64,000 nucleotides of DNA from PALSA-612 sp963755155 (GTDB taxonomy: Bacteria; Actinomycetota; Thermoleophilia; Gaiellales; Gaiellaceae). This document shows positions 1 through 10,899 of the stretch, piece after piece; the first letter of the stretch is position 1, and every line of letters begins with the position of its first letter. Below the pieces are notes generated by a model. That model was not told where the DNA came from. It saw nothing but the letters and a program-made list of their open reading frames with translations, and did not search any database. Made by a program: the position numbers and the translations under genes. Where the stretch lies: NCBI GenBank assembly GCA_963755155.1, contig CAVWIV010000007.1, forward strand, positions 1 through 64,000. The letters run 5' to 3'.

Positions 1-700
1 CGGGCTACCCGCGACCTCGCCGCCGGCGATGGTCACGATGAAGTGGACATGGCCGGGGCCGCGGCGGTGCTGGCGGCGGTCCGCGCGATCGCGGTCCTCG
101 GGATCCCCGCGGGTGACCGCCTACCTGGCGATCGCGGAGAACATGCCCAGCGGCTCCGCTCAGCGGCCCGGCGACGTGATCACCGCCTACGGCGGCACGG
201 ACGGTCGAGGTCCTGAACACCGACGCCGAGGGCCGCCTGGTGATGATGGACGCCCTGGTCCGCTGCGGCGCCGACGAGCCCGACGCGATCGTCGACGTCG
301 CCACCCTCACCGGCGCCCAGATGGTGGCCCTCGGCTCGCGGATCGCCGGCGTCATGGGCAACGACGACGGCTGGCGCGACGAGGTCGCACGCTGCCGCCG
401 AGGCCGCCGGCGAGCTGTCGTGGCCGATGCCGATCCCCGAGGAGCTGCGCCCGTCCCTGGACTCGCCCGTCGCCGACCTCGCCAACGTCGGCGAGCGCAA
501 CGGCGCGATGATGACCGCGGCGGCGTTCCTGCGCGAGTTCGTCCCGGCCGGACGTGCCCTGGGCCCACCTGGACATCGCCGGCCCGGCCTACGTCGAGGG
601 CTCGCCGTGGGGCTACAACGGCAAGGGCGCCACCGGCTACGGGGTTCGCACGCTGGTGGCGGTCGCCGAGCGGATGGCCGCGACTGAGCCGGCCGGCTGA
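1..700 (+). CDS. pepA: Leucyl aminopeptidase (M17 family), C-terminal part
   Basis: Cytosolic metal-dependent exopeptidase that removes N-terminal residues from peptides. Only the C-terminal catalytic half is present; the gene enters from the left edge. Read across several one-base insertions, it shows the M17 signature NTDAEGRL with its metal-ligand Asp and Glu (about 205-235), then TATLTGAQ-like and DIAGPAYVEGSPWGY blocks that match the family's C terminus. It stops at 698-700. Single-base insertions near 193 and 553 explain the loss of one open frame. The family assignment is firm; the substrate range cannot be judged from this fragment. It lies 136 bases before lpdA on the same strand, a common actinobacterial arrangement. 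Confidence 0.85.
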
Positions 701-836
701 GCGCGCATGCCGATCCGGCGACCCCCGTGGACTCGCGCCGACGACGCAACTGCTGGCAGGATGGGCCTGCGCGCGACCCGCCCGGCAGGCGCCCATAGCC
801 TGCAGTCCACCAGGTCGACAGAGAGAGTGGCCCCAC

Positions 837-2220
837 GTGGCCGACAACCAGTTCGATGTCGTGATCCTCGGCGGCGGCAGCGGCGGCTACGCCTGCGCCC
901 TGCGGGCATCCCAGCTCGGGCTGTCGGTGGCCCTGATCGAGCGGGACAAGCTCGGCGGCACCTGCCTGCACCGCGGCTGCATCCCGACCAAGGCCCTGCT
1001 GCACGCCGCCGAGGTCGCCGACACGGCCCGCGAGAGCGAGCAGTTCGGCGTGAGCACGACGCTCGACGGGATCGACATCGGCAAGGTCAACACGTACCGC
1101 GACGGTGTCGTCGGCCGGCTGTACAAGGGCCTGCAGGGCCTGGTCAAGAGCCGGGCGATCACCTACGTCGAGGGCACCGGGCGGCTCACCGCGGCGAGCA
1201 CCGTCGAGGTCGACGGCACCACCTACACGGGCACGCAACGTCGTGCTGGCCACCGGCTCGTACGCGCGCAGCCTGCCCGGCCTGGACATCGGCGGCCGGG
1301 TGATGACCACCGACGAGGCGCTGAACCTGGACTACATCCCCGTCGAGCGTGATCGTCCTCGGCGGCGGGCGTGATCGGGGTCGAGTTCGCATCGGTCTGG
1401 AAGTCCTTCGGCGCCGAGGTGACGATCATCGAGGCCCTGCCGCGGCTGGTCCCGGCCGAGGACGAGGCCTGCTCGAAGGCCCTCGAGCGCGCCTTCCGCA
1501 AGCGCCGGATCAACTTCACGACCGGGCGTCCGCTTCGCCGGCGTGACCCAGGACGACAACGGCGTCGTGGCCACCCTCGAGGACGGCTCGACGCATTCCG
1601 GCCGAGATCATGCTCGTGGCCGTCGGGCGCGGCCCCAACTGCCAGCGGGATGGGCTACGAGGAGGTGGGCGTCGCGATGGATCGCGGCTTCGTGCTCGCC
1701 GACGAGCGGCTGCGGACCAACGTCCCCGAACGTCTTCGCGGTCGGCGACATCGTGCCGGGCCTGCAGCTGGCGCACCGCGGCTTCCAGCAGGGGATCTTC
1801 GTGGCCGAGGAGATCGCCGGGCTGAACCCGCCCGCGATCGACGAGCTGGGCATCCCGCGGGTCACCTACTGCGAGCCCGAGATCGGCTCGATCGGCCTGA
1901 CCGAGGCCCAGGCGAAGGAGAAGTTCGGCGCCGACGCGGTCGAGACCTACGAGTACAACCTCGGCGGCAACGGCAAGAGCCAGATCCTGGCGACCACCGG
2001 CTTCATCAAGCTGGTGCGCCGCACCGACGGCCCGGTCGTCGGGGTCCACATGGTCGGCGCCCGGATCGGCGAGCAGATCGGCGAGGCCCAGCTGATCTAC
2101 AACTGGGAGGCCTACCCGGCCGAGGTCGCCTCCCTGGTCCACGCCCACCCGACGCAGAACGAGGCGCTCGGCGAGGCGCACCTCGCGCTGGCCGGCAAGC
2201 CCCTGCACGCACACGCCTGA
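837..2220 (+). CDS. lpdA: Dihydrolipoyl dehydrogenase (E3)
   Basis: Flavoprotein that reoxidises dihydrolipoyl groups on E2 subunits of 2-oxoacid dehydrogenase complexes, passing electrons to NAD. Visible elements are the FAD-binding GGGSGG near the N terminus, the redox disulfide block GGTCLHRGCIPTK, a second dinucleotide fold VIVLGGGVIGVEFAS, an FAD-contact VFAVGDIV, and the C-terminal HAHPTQNEAL with the catalytic His and Glu. The start is taken as the GTG at 837, giving VADNQFDVVILGG. At least eight one-base insertions (near 1237, 1349, 1371, 1530, 1602, 1650, 1728) break the frame; with each removed the protein is collinear with the family and about 458 residues long. It is followed after 35 bases by its likely partner, the E2 gene. 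Confidence 0.93.
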
Positions 2221-2255
2221 CTCCCCACCCGTCCGTTCGAAGGAGCATCCCGCAG

Positions 2256-4237
2256 ATGTCGGTCACAGTCACCATGCCGCAGCTCGGCGAGAGCGTCACC
2301 GAGGGCACGGTCACGCGCTGGCTCAAGCAGGTCGGGGACGAGGTCCAGGCCGACGAGCCCCTGCTGGAGGTCTCCACCGACAAGGTCGACACCGAGATCC
2401 CGGCCCCGGCCTCGGGCGTGCTGCTGTCCATCGCCGCCGACGAGGACGAGACCGTCGCGGTCGGGGCCCCCCTGGGTGTGATCGGCGCCGCGGACGAGGC
2501 ACCCGAGGGCGATGCTCGGCGGCGCCGCCGCGCCCGAGGCTGCCCCGGCCGCGCCGCGGCCCCAGCGCAGCGGCCCCCGCGCCGCCCCTGCCCCAGCTCC
2601 GCCGCGCCGCGCGCTCCAGCTCCGGCCGCCGGCTGGCCCAGCTCCGGCGTCGCGCCCGCCCGCGCAGCCGCGGCCGCTGCCGTGCGGCCAGCGTTCCCCC
2701 GGACCCCAACCCACCGCGCTCCGGCAGCATCGCCGTTCCCGGCACCGAGACCCCGGTGATCCTGCCGGCACTCGGCGAGTCGGTCACCGAGGGCACCGTC
2801 ACCCGCTGGCTCAAGAGCGTCGGCGACGAGGTCGTCGGCCGACGAGCCGCTGCTCGAGGTCTCCACCGACAAGGTCGACACCGAGATCCCCGCGCCCAGC
2901 TCCGGGACCCTGCTGGAGATCCGCGTCAACGAGGACGAGACCGCGCAGGTCGGGCCAGACCCTCGGCGTCATCGGCGACCGCCCGCGCCCGCGGCCGCCG
3001 AGCGCGCCCGAGCCGACGCCGGTCGCCGCCCGCGGCTGCAGCGCCGGAGGCTGCCGCCGGAGGCAGCTCCGGCACCGGCCAGCCCCGGCTGCTCCAGTCG
3101 GCCCGGCGGCCGAGACCGCGCCCGACGGCATCGCCTCCGTCGCGCTCCCGAGCCGGCGGCGGCCCACGCGGGCGCGGCGCCGTCGGACCTCTACGTCACT
3201 CCCCTGGTCCGCAGGCTCGCCGCCCAGTCCGGCGTCGACCTGGCCACGGTGCAGGGCACCGGGGTCGGTGGGCGGATCACCAAGCAGGACGTCTTCGACG
3301 CCGACCCATCGGCGCCGCTGCGCACCTCCAGGCCGGCCGCGCCTCCGCGGCGGCAGCCGCCCAGGCCAGCCCGCTGCGCGGCTCCAGCGGCGCCCAGCGC
3401 CAGCGCCGCTCCGGCCTGCGCCAGCCTGCGCCGCGCCAGCACCCGGCGAGCGCCGGCCGCGGCTGCGCCGAGCTGCGCCGGCGAAGCCGCCCCGCTGCAG
3501 CCACCGCTGACGCCAGCGGCGACCGCACCGAGAAGATGACCCGGCTGCGCAAGGTGATCGCCGAGCGGATGGTCGAGTCGCTGCAGGTCTCGGCGCAGCT
3601 CACGACGGTCGTCGAGGCCGACGTCACCCGGATCGCGGCTCTGCGCGCGAAGCACAAGTCCGCGTTCGAGGCCCGGGAGGGCGTGAAGCTCTCCTTCATG
3701 CCGTTCTTCGCCAAGGCCACGATCGAGGCGCTCAAGGCGTTCCCGGTGGTCAACGCCTCGATCGACCAGGAGGCCGGCACCGTCACCTACCACGACTCGA
3801 TCCACCTGGGCATCGCGGTGGACACCGAGCGCGGCCTGCTGGTCCCGGTCGTCCGCGACGCCGACGACCTGAACATCGCCGGACTCGGTCGCAAGATCGC
3901 CGACGTGGCCCTGCGCACCCGCACCAACAAGGTCTCGCCCGGACGAGCTGTCCGGCGGGACGTTCACGCTGACCAACACCGGCAGCCGTGGCGCGCTGTT
4001 CGACACTCCGATCATCAACCAGCCGCAGGTCGCGATCCTCGGGCTCGGGGCGATCGTGCGCCGCCCGGTGGTCGATCAGTGGACGACACCGGCTCGGACT
4101 CGATCGCCATCCGCTCGATGGTCTACCTGGCGCTGACCTACGACCACCGGCTCGTCGACGGGGCCGACGCCGCCCGCTTCCTGACCGCGCTGAAGTACCG
4201 TCTGGAGGGCGGCGACTTCGAGGCGGAACTGGCCTGA
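2256..4237 (+). CDS. sucB: Dihydrolipoamide acyltransferase E2 (succinyltransferase type), two lipoyl domains
   Basis: E2 core of a 2-oxoacid dehydrogenase complex; it transfers the acyl group from lipoyl-lysine to CoA. In order there are two lipoyl domains, each with the lipoylated lysine in STDKVDTEIPAP (about 2380 and 2870), an Ala/Pro-rich linker, an E3-binding domain (SDLYVTPLVRRLAAQSGVDL, 3180-3300), and the catalytic domain starting TEKMTRLRKVIAERM (3530) and ending with the active-site TYDHRLVDGAD (4138-4170). The ATG at 2256 has an AAGGAG box about 10 bases upstream. The linkers carry many one-base insertions, so their length is uncertain. Actinobacterial E2 proteins of this type are often annotated either sucB or dlaT; this sequence alone does not settle the substrate. 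lipB and lipA lie 2.5 kb downstream. Confidence 0.9.
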
Positions 4238-5154
4238 TGCGCGTCGCGGTCGCCGGGGCCTCCGGGCTGATCGGCAGCGCCCTGACGCGTCACCTGCGCC
4301 GGCGAGGGCCATCGAGGTCGTGCGGCTGGTGCGCCGGCCGGCGCGAGCTCCGCTGACGAGATCACCTGGGATCCGGAGCACGGGCACCGTCGACCTGCGG
4401 CGGCTCGACGGCGTGGACGCCGTCGTGCACCTGGCCGGCGCCGGCGTCGGCGATCGCCGGTGGACCGCGGCATACAAGGCCAGATCCGCGACTCACGGGT
4501 CGAGGACGACGCACACGCTCGCCACCGCGATGACCCGGCTGGAGCACCGACCCGAGGTCTTCGTCGCCGGCATCGGCCATCGGCTACTACGGGGACACCG
4601 GCGATCGGGCCGTCGACGAGTCCGCGCCGCAGGGCGCGGGCTTCCTCGCCGGGGTAGTGCGCGGACTGGGAGGCCGCGGCCGACCCGGCCAGAGACGCGG
4701 GCATCCGCGTGGTGCACGCCAGGACTGGGCTGATCGTCTCGGCCCGCGGCGGCGCGTGGGGTCGGCTCTGGCCGATCTTCGCGTGCGGGCTCGGCGGCAG
4801 GCTGGGGTCCGGCGAGCAATGGTGGTCGTTCATCTCGCTGCGTGATCGAGGTGGCGGCACTCACCTTCTGCTTGGAACACCTCGAGGGCGCCGGTGAACG
4901 TCACCGCTCCGAAGCCCGTGACCAACGCCGAGGTGAGCGCGGCGATGGCCGAGGTCATGCACCGACCGGCGATCTGCCCGGTTCCGGCGCCCGCTCCTGG
5001 AGACTCGTGCTCGGTGAGTTCTCCAGCGAGATCCTGGGGAGCCAGCGGATCCTGCCGCACGCCGCCTCGATGCGGCGCATTCAGCTTCCAGGACCCGACG
5101 ATCGAGGACGCCCTCACGTGGGCGTGGGCCAGCGGCGCGCGGCGACGCGCCTGA
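4237..5154 (+). CDS. TIGR01777-family NAD-dependent epimerase/dehydratase
   Basis: Extended short-chain dehydrogenase-like protein, about 300 residues, with the Rossmann start MRVAVAGASGLIGSAL, then VVHLAGAGVG, a YYGDTGD block holding the catalytic-type Tyr, VVHARTGLIVS, and a C-terminal DUF1731-like part (VNVTAPKPVTNAEV onward). TIGR01777 proteins are widespread but have no settled substrate; the E. coli relative is YfcH. The ATG overlaps the E2 stop in TGATG, so translation is probably coupled. One-base insertions occur near 4300, 4350, 4480, 4580 and 4670. The gene order sucB then TIGR01777 then lipB is typical of Actinobacteria. Confidence 0.8.
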
Positions 5155-5165
5155 TCGCCGGCGGA

Positions 5166-6600
5166 TCATGCGACCGGCTCCACTGCGACGATCCGCCATG
5201 AGGGTTCGAGGCCCGGCGCGGGCCGGGCGCGGTCCAGGTCGTCGGCGACCGCTGACCGGGCGTCGGCCAGCCCTGCGTCGGTCTCTTCCGTCGGCGCCGT
5301 GCCGCTGCGCTGCCCCCCGACCCCGGGTGCCCTCGTCACCCACTCGCGTCAAGGTGACCCGCCAGCGGCGTTTGCCGGACTCCGGCACGGAGCGCACCAC
5401 GTCCCCCTTCTCGTCGAGCAGCTCGTAGGCCGATCTCTGGTCGACGACTGTCAGGACGGCCTGATCCGCGGGCGGGTGCGCAGGTTCGCCAGGCCTTCCC
5501 GGATCCGCCCATGGGCGGGGAGGGCTCGGCCGCATTGCCATCGGTCGCGAACGTCCTCAGCAGCCTCCGGGCTCGGGGACGCCTCGACTCGCAGCTCGGT
5601 CCTCCGACGCTCAATCCCCTCGATCGCGACCACGGTGGTACGCCAACCCCGGGGCCGCAGCTGGTCTTCCATCAGCTTCGCGATGAGGGCCGCCTCGTCG
5701 CTGGCGAATTCGGTCCCCGGCGCCGCATAGGACGACACCGCTGATGGGTCGGCGACGGACAGCGCCTCGCTGCGCCTCTCGTCGAGCTGGCCGAGCACCT
5801 CCCACCAGTCCACGCCGCCGATCGCAGGCGCCTGGGGGGCGGACTCCGACGTCGAAGGGTCCGCGTCTGCGTCACCGGCGGAATCCAGCCAGCGATTCGG
5901 GCGGGCTAGCCGCGGCCGGATCGGCGAACGGATCGGATCCGACCTCGCCGGACGCGGGCGTCGGCGCCGCCGCCGGTCCGGTCGGGCCCGCTGCGGCTGG
6001 CGGGGCGGTTACCTCGCCGGCCCGCGCCAGCGCCCGGACTCCCAGGATTCCGACCATCACCACTCCCAACGCGACCAGGAGCAGCGCCAGGCGCACCGAT
6101 GGCAATCGTCGTCGCCTGCGAGCGCCGGCTCGAACCCGGCGAGCCCCTCTCCCCGGCCGACCGGGCCGGATCCTCGACCGTCCGGCGGCGCAGGCTTCGG
6201 CAGCCCGCGGCGCTGTGCTCGGCGCTCTTCACGACCGACGGCGCCCATCGAGTCCCCCGAAGCTCGATGGACACCGCCGGACGACTGCGTCGGCTCCTGC
6301 CGCTCCCCGCCTGCTCCGGCCCAGGCAAGCGCCCCGGGCAGGGCGCCCGACAGATCCGCCCGTGCCTGCACCCCCGGCGCGATGGTGAGCCAGCTGCCGT
6401 CATCCCCGGCTCGTCAGCCCGCGACATCGCCGAGCGGCCACGGCTCGCCCGTGACCCGCCATCTGGCGTCGGCACCTCGACCTCGTCCGGCGCCGAGGCG
6501 CCGCCATCGACGTCCGACCATCGACCCGGACGCCGCGGCGACCCCGTGTGCTGTGTCGTCTGAGCTGCGTTCGGTCCTCCCCCTGGCCGCAGCACCCTGC
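5166..6600 (-). CDS. Uncharacterised single-pass membrane protein with an NTF2-like C-terminal domain
   Basis: A minus-strand gene read across several shifts; the stop is at 5166-5168 after the tail WRIVAVEPVA. A basic stretch followed by a clear membrane helix (LPSVRLALLLVALGVVMVGI, about 6040-6105) separates an N-terminal part (6100-6600) from a Pro/Ala linker and a C-terminal domain. That domain reads WWEVLGQLDERRSEAL, ADPSAVSSYAAPGTEFASDE, then SAYELLDEKGDVV and KRRWRVTLTRV. It resembles, from memory, the small NTF2-like domains attached to actinobacterial sensor or kinase-like membrane proteins. The N-terminal part is too damaged to assign, and the start is uncertain within about 200 bases. 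I do not recognise a function. Confidence 0.45.
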
Positions 6601-6737
6601 CCGAACCACGGTCGATCTGCCAACCAGATGTCCACAGGCGCGCGGATGCTGTCATCCCCGGGGCAGCCCGCGTAGGTCCGAGCATCGGTGCGCACCTCCG
6701 GCCCCGCTGTCCACAGATGCTGTTGGACGAGGCGCCC

Positions 6738-7413
6738 ATGTCGGATGCCGGGACTACCGTGCTCGTCGTGGACCTTCGCATCGTCGTCGCAGACGCGCCC
6801 CAGCCCTACGAAGCCGCATGGGCGCAGCAGCGCGCCTGGCATGAGGAGGTGGTCGCCGGAGCGCCGGGCGTGCTCTGGCTGCTCGAGCACGAGTCGCGTG
6901 TACACCGCGGGCCGGCGCACCGAGCCCCTGGACCGCCCATCGACGGCACTCCCGTCATCGACGTCGACCGTGGCGGCAAGATCACCTGGCATGGTCCCGG
7001 CCAGCTGGTCGGCTATCCGATCGTGCCGCTGCCCGACCCGGTCGACGTCGTGGCCCACGTCCGTCGCATGGAGGGCCTGCTCATCGACGTCTGTGCGGAC
7101 CTGGGTGTGCACGCGGGCCGGGTCGAGGGCCGCTCAGGGGTCTGGCTGCCGGCCGACGACCGCGGGCCGGACCGCAAGGTCGCCGCGATCGGCGTCCGGG
7201 TGGCCCGCGGGCGTGACGATGCACGGCTTCGCGATCAACGCCGACCCCGATCTGAGCGCATTCGACCGGATCGTGCCGTGCGGCATCCGCGACGCCGGTC
7301 GGTCACCTCGCTGAGTCGGGAGCTCGGACCGGGACGTCTCCGTGGCGCGAGGTGTCGCGCAGCTCGTGCTGGAGCGGGTCGTCCAGGCTGCTGGCGTAGG
7401 GTCTCGGACGTGA
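6738..7413 (+). CDS. lipB: Lipoyl(octanoyl) transferase
   Basis: Transfers octanoate from acyl carrier protein to the lysine of lipoyl domains, the first step of lipoate assembly. Visible blocks are LWLLEHESVYTAGRRT, GGKITWHGPGQLVGYPI (the family signature), RKVAAIGVRVARGVTMHGFA with the active-site lysine region, and NADPDLSAFDRIVPCGI with the catalytic Cys. Insertions near 6900-6925, 7210 and 7300 shift the frame. The start is placed at the ATG at 6738, though a GTG near 6769 is closer to the usual N terminus. The stop overlaps the lipA start. It presumably modifies the two-lipoyl-domain E2 encoded upstream. Confidence 0.88.
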
Positions 7414-8343
7414 TCTCCACCGGAGGGCCGTCGCCTGCTGCGCGTCGAGGCACGCAACGCGAGCGTGCCGATCGAGCGCAAGCCCGAGTGGATCAAGACC
7501 CGCGCACGCACCGGACCCGAGTTCACCGCCATGCGCGACCGCGTGGCCGGCGCCGGGCTGCACACGGTGTGCCAGGAGGCCGGCTGCCCGAACATCTACG
7601 AGTGCTGGGAGGACCGCGAGGCGACCTTCCTGATCGGCGGGGCCCAGTGCACCCGCCGCTGCGACTTCTGCCAGATCGACACCGGGCGGCCCGAGCCCTT
7701 GGACCGCGACGAGCCCCGACCGGGTCGCCGAGTCCGTGGCCACGATGGAGCTGCGCGTACGCGACCGTCACCGGCGTCGCCCGCGACGACCTCGCCCGAC
7801 GAGGGCGCCTGGCTGTACGCCGAGACGGTGCGGGCGATCCACGACCGCAACCCCGGCTGCCGGGTCGAGGTGCTGATCCCCGACTTCTCGGGCCATCCGG
7901 ACCTGCTCGCCGAGGTCTTCGCTGCCGCACCCGAGGTGCTGGCCCACAACCTCGAGACGGTGCCCCGGATCTTCAAGCGGATCCGCCCGGCGTTCCGCTA
8001 CGACCGCTCCCTGGACGTCATCACGCAGGCGCGCAGCGCCGGGCTGGTCACCAAGTCCAACCTCATCCTCGGGATGGGCGAGGAGATCGCCGAGGTCCAC
8101 CAGGCACTGGCCGACCTGCGCGCGGCCGGGCTGCGACCTGATCACCATCACGCAGTACCTGCGGCCCACCCCGCGGCATCATCCGGTGGAGCGCTGGGTC
8201 CGTCCGGAGGAGTTCGTCGAGCTCTGGCCGAGGTCGCCGAGCGAGATGGGCTTCCTCGGCGTCCTGAGCGGGCCCCTGGTGCGGTCCTCGTACCGCGCTG
8301 GACGGCTGCACGCACAGGCCATGGCCGCCCGCGCCCCCGGTAG
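7410..8343 (+). CDS. lipA: Lipoyl synthase (radical SAM)
   Basis: Inserts two sulfurs into octanoyl chains on lipoyl domains. Two iron-sulfur clusters are indicated: the N-terminal cysteines in CQEAGCPNIYECW, and the radical SAM motif CTRRCDFCQID. Further family blocks are RYATVTGVARDDLPDEGA, VLAHNLETVPRIFKRIRP, LVTKSNLILGMGE, ITQYLRPTPRHHPVERWV and GPLVRSSYRAG near the C terminus. The GTG at 7410 overlaps the lipB stop by four bases and leads into a reading (RRLLRVEARNASVPIERKPEW) that fits actinobacterial LipA. Shifts occur near 7425, 7715-7800, 8130 and 8235. The stop near 8343 is approximate. Confidence 0.92.
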
Positions 8344-8352
8344 GATCCGCCC

Positions 8353-9031
8353 ATGTCGAAGATGGGCGATCGCTGTCAGGACGATCCGTGACAACTACCG
8401 GATGGCCAAGGAGCACGACCCCAGCTGGGGTGGATCCTGCTGGCGATCCTGGTCATCGGGATCGCCGCGATCGTCGCCCTCGGCATGGCCACTCGGCAAC
8501 CCGATCACCTGGACGATCATCGGCCTGTCGCTGATCCTCGTCGTCGAGTCGATCGTCTTCAGCCGCCGCGCCATGCGCTCGGCGTACAAGTCCATCGAGG
8601 GCAAGCCCGGCGCCGCGGTCGCCGTCGTCCAGAACATGGCCAAGCAGGGCTGGGCGAGTCACCGCCAGCGGTCGCCGCCAACAAGTCGCAGGACCTGGTG
8701 CACCGCGCGGTGGGCCGGCCCGGCGTCGTCCTGATCGGTGAGGGGACCAGCCCCGCCCTGCCGACGCTGCTGGCCACCGAGCGCAAGCGCACCGCCCGGT
8801 TCGTCGGCGAGCTGCCCATCACCGAGATCACCGTCGGGCAGGAGTCCGGCCAGGTCGCGATCGCGCAAGCTCGACAAGCACCTGCGCAAGATGCCCAAGG
8901 TGCTCTCGCCCGGCGAGGTCGACGAACCTGCGCAAGCGCCTGGACGCGATGGCGCACGGCCCCCGCTGCCGATGCCGAAGGGGCCGATGCCCAAGAGCGG
9001 CCGCATGCCACGCGGCGGCAAGCTCCGCTGA
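8353..9031 (+). CDS. DUF4191 domain membrane protein
   Basis: Conserved actinobacterial protein of unknown function, usually next to lipA. After a short N terminus (RDNYRMAKEHDPS) there are two membrane helices (LGWILLAILVIGIAAIVAL and ITWTIIGLSLILVVESIVF), then a soluble part with SAYKSIEGKPGAAVAVVQNM, VVLIGEGTSPALPTLLA and the basic C terminus PKSGRMPRGGKLR. Length after repair is about 225 residues. The ATG at 8353 is the likely start, only 9 bases after lipA. Insertions occur near 8370-8430, 8490, 8655, 8870 and 8925. The family call is supported by position and by the tail; no biochemical role is known to me. Confidence 0.75.
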
Positions 9032-9054
9032 CGGCGCGGGCACCGATCGGGGTC

Positions 9055-9993
9055 CTACTGAAGCCTCGGGGCGACGCTGAACGTCTGGCGGTACTGGGTC
9101 GGTGAGGTGCCCCGCACCCGCGGAAGTGGTGGCGCAGCATAGTCGCGGACCCGAAGCCGGACTGCTCGGCGACCTCATCGATCGAATGCTCCCCGACTCC
9201 AGGAGCCGCTCGGCGTGCGCCACCCGCTGCGTCAGGATCCAGTGGTGCGGCGTCGTGCCCGTCTCGTCACGGAAGCGCCGCGCGAAGGTGCGCTCCGACA
9301 TCGCCGCGCGGCGGGCCAGGACCGTCACGGTGAGGTCCTGGGCAAGGTTGGCGCTGACCCAGTCCAGCACCGGAGCGAGGCTGCAGTCGGGGACCTCGCG
9401 CACCGGCGTGGTCACGAACTGCGCCTGACCTCCCTCGCGCTGCGGTGGGACGACCATCCGCCGGGCGATGCCGTTCGCGGCCCGTCCGCCGTACGCCTGC
9501 CGAACGAGATAGAGACACAGGTCGATCCCCGCGGCTGTCCCGGCGCTGGTGAGGATCGGTCCGTCCTCGACGAACAGGACATCGGGGACCACGTCGACGT
9601 CCGGGAACTCGTCGGCGAACCGCTGGGCGTACTTCCAGTGCGTCGTCGCCCGGCGACCGTGCCAGCCCGGCTCGACCGAGGTGAAGGCCCCGCTGCACAG
9701 GCTCACCACGGCGCCCCGCGCTCGACCACCTGATGCAGGGCGGCGGAAAGCTGGCGGGCGGCTCGTAGTCGAGTCCGAACGCCGGCACCCACCAGGTCGG
9801 CCGTTTCCAGTGCGGACAGGCCGTGGTCGGCCTGCATCCAGAAGCCGCTGTGGGCGCGCAGCGGCTCGGTGCGCGGCGAGCACACCTGAAACTCGAACCG
9901 GATCCCCACGTCGTCCGTTCGATCGATGCCGAAGACCTCGCATGCAGTGCCGAACTCGAAGGGCGAGACGCCGTCATCGATGACGACCGCCAC
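9055..9993 (-). CDS. GlxA-family transcriptional regulator (DJ-1/PfpI domain plus AraC HTH)
   Basis: About 310 residues. The N-terminal amidase-like domain begins VAVVIDDGVSPFEFGTACEVFGI and contains VVSLCSGAF with the Cys at the nucleophile-elbow position, followed by THWKYAQRFADEFPDVDV and ILTSAGTAAGIDLCLYLV. The C-terminal AraC-type double helix-turn-helix reads LAQDLTVTVLARRAAMSERT, RRFRDETGTTPHHWILTQRV and AERLLESG, ending near FSVAPRLQ. The start is a GTG at 9991-9993; the stop is a TAG at 9055-9057. Shifts near 9130, 9190, 9720 and 9790 are repaired. Ligand and targets cannot be told. It is convergent with the DUF4191 gene. Confidence 0.8.
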
Positions 9994-10122
9994 GCTACGC
10001 AGGGGGTACGGCTCGGTCGACGACTCGCGCCAGCCAGTGAATCACGAAGGTGGCAGAAAGTCTATGGACACTGTCCTTCCTGCCACTGGTGGCAGGATCC
10101 CGAGCGGAGCAGTATTGCTGCC

Positions 10123-10239
10123 ATGACCTACATCCTCTTCTTCCTCTTCCTGCTCGTCCTCCTCGCCGCCACCGCCGTCGCCTGGGGTGCTGACTCCCGC
10201 GGTCTGCGCGACCACCCGTGGGAGTCGATTGGGTCCTGA
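10123..10239 (+). CDS. Small single-helix membrane protein (38 residues)
   Basis: A short open frame, ATG at 10123 and stop at 10237, encoding a membrane helix (MTYILFFLFLLVLLAATAVA) and a short polar tail (WGADSRGLRDHPWES). Small actinobacterial proteins with one helix and an Arg/Asp/His-containing tail are common, which supports it as a real gene, as does the lack of internal frameshift. There is no recognisable family and no strong ribosome-binding site. It lies between the GlxA-type gene and the RDD gene. Confidence 0.45.
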   Translation: MTYILFFLFLLVLLAATAVAWGADSRGLRDHPWESIGS

Positions 10240-10264
10240 CCGACCCGACGGTTAGCGTTCCCCC

Positions 10265-10706
10265 GTGGAACGCGGCGACATCGGATCCTCGATCGGCGGC
10301 CCGCTGCCTTCGGACACCACCTACCGCGGTCAGCGGCTGGGTCTGCCGGAGAACGGGCCCGGCTCGATGGCAGCCACCTGGCGACGGGTGGTCGCCCTCT
10401 TCGTCGACTGGCTGACAGCCGGCATGGTCGCGCGACTGCTGGTCGACGGGTCGACCCCGGGGACAGTCCCTGATGACCATGGCCATCTTCGCGGCCGAGG
10501 TCATCCTGCTGACCTGGTTGATGCAGGCGTCCTTCGGGCAGCGACTCGTCGGGGTTCGCGTGATCGGGCTCGCAGGCCGGCTGGGGATCCTCGCCTGCGT
10601 GGTACGAACCTTCCTCATCTGCCTGCTGGTCCCGGCGATCATCTGGGACACCGACGGCCGCGGCCTGCACGATCGCGCTGTCGGCAGTGCCGTCGTGCGC
10701 GGGTAG
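10265..10706 (+). CDS. RDD family membrane protein
   Basis: About 145 residues with a GTG start at 10265. The RDD hallmark is visible in GSMAATWRRVVALFVDWLTAG (Arg and Asp in the first helix), followed by LMTMAIFAAEVILLTWLMQA, SFGQRLVGVRVIGLAG and a last helix ending WDTDGRGLHDRAVGSAVV. RDD proteins are small polytopic membrane proteins, a few acting in ion or solute transport; no substrate can be given. An insertion near 10465 breaks the frame. The position directly upstream of glnA is typical of Actinobacteria. Confidence 0.8.
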
Positions 10707-10899
10707 CTCGGCCCGACAGCGCCGATCCCGGCGCGTGTTGCGCGAGGGACCCGACGTCGGTCCCACGTAACGGGCAGGAAACAATCGAGACACGGCCGTG
10801 ACACTCCCTCCGCCTAACGTCGCCCACGACACAGCGGTCGTCCGGCCGCAGTCCCGAGTCCACGGGTCGCCCGTTCGGCCCTGCAACAGGAGGTTGGAC
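10707..10899. other. Intergenic region before glnA
   Basis: 193 bases between the RDD gene and glnA. The only feature I can support is a strong ribosome-binding site, AGGAGG at about 10,890, eight bases before the TTG start of glnA; it decides that start. No convincing promoter hexamers were found by eye. Confidence 0.5.
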
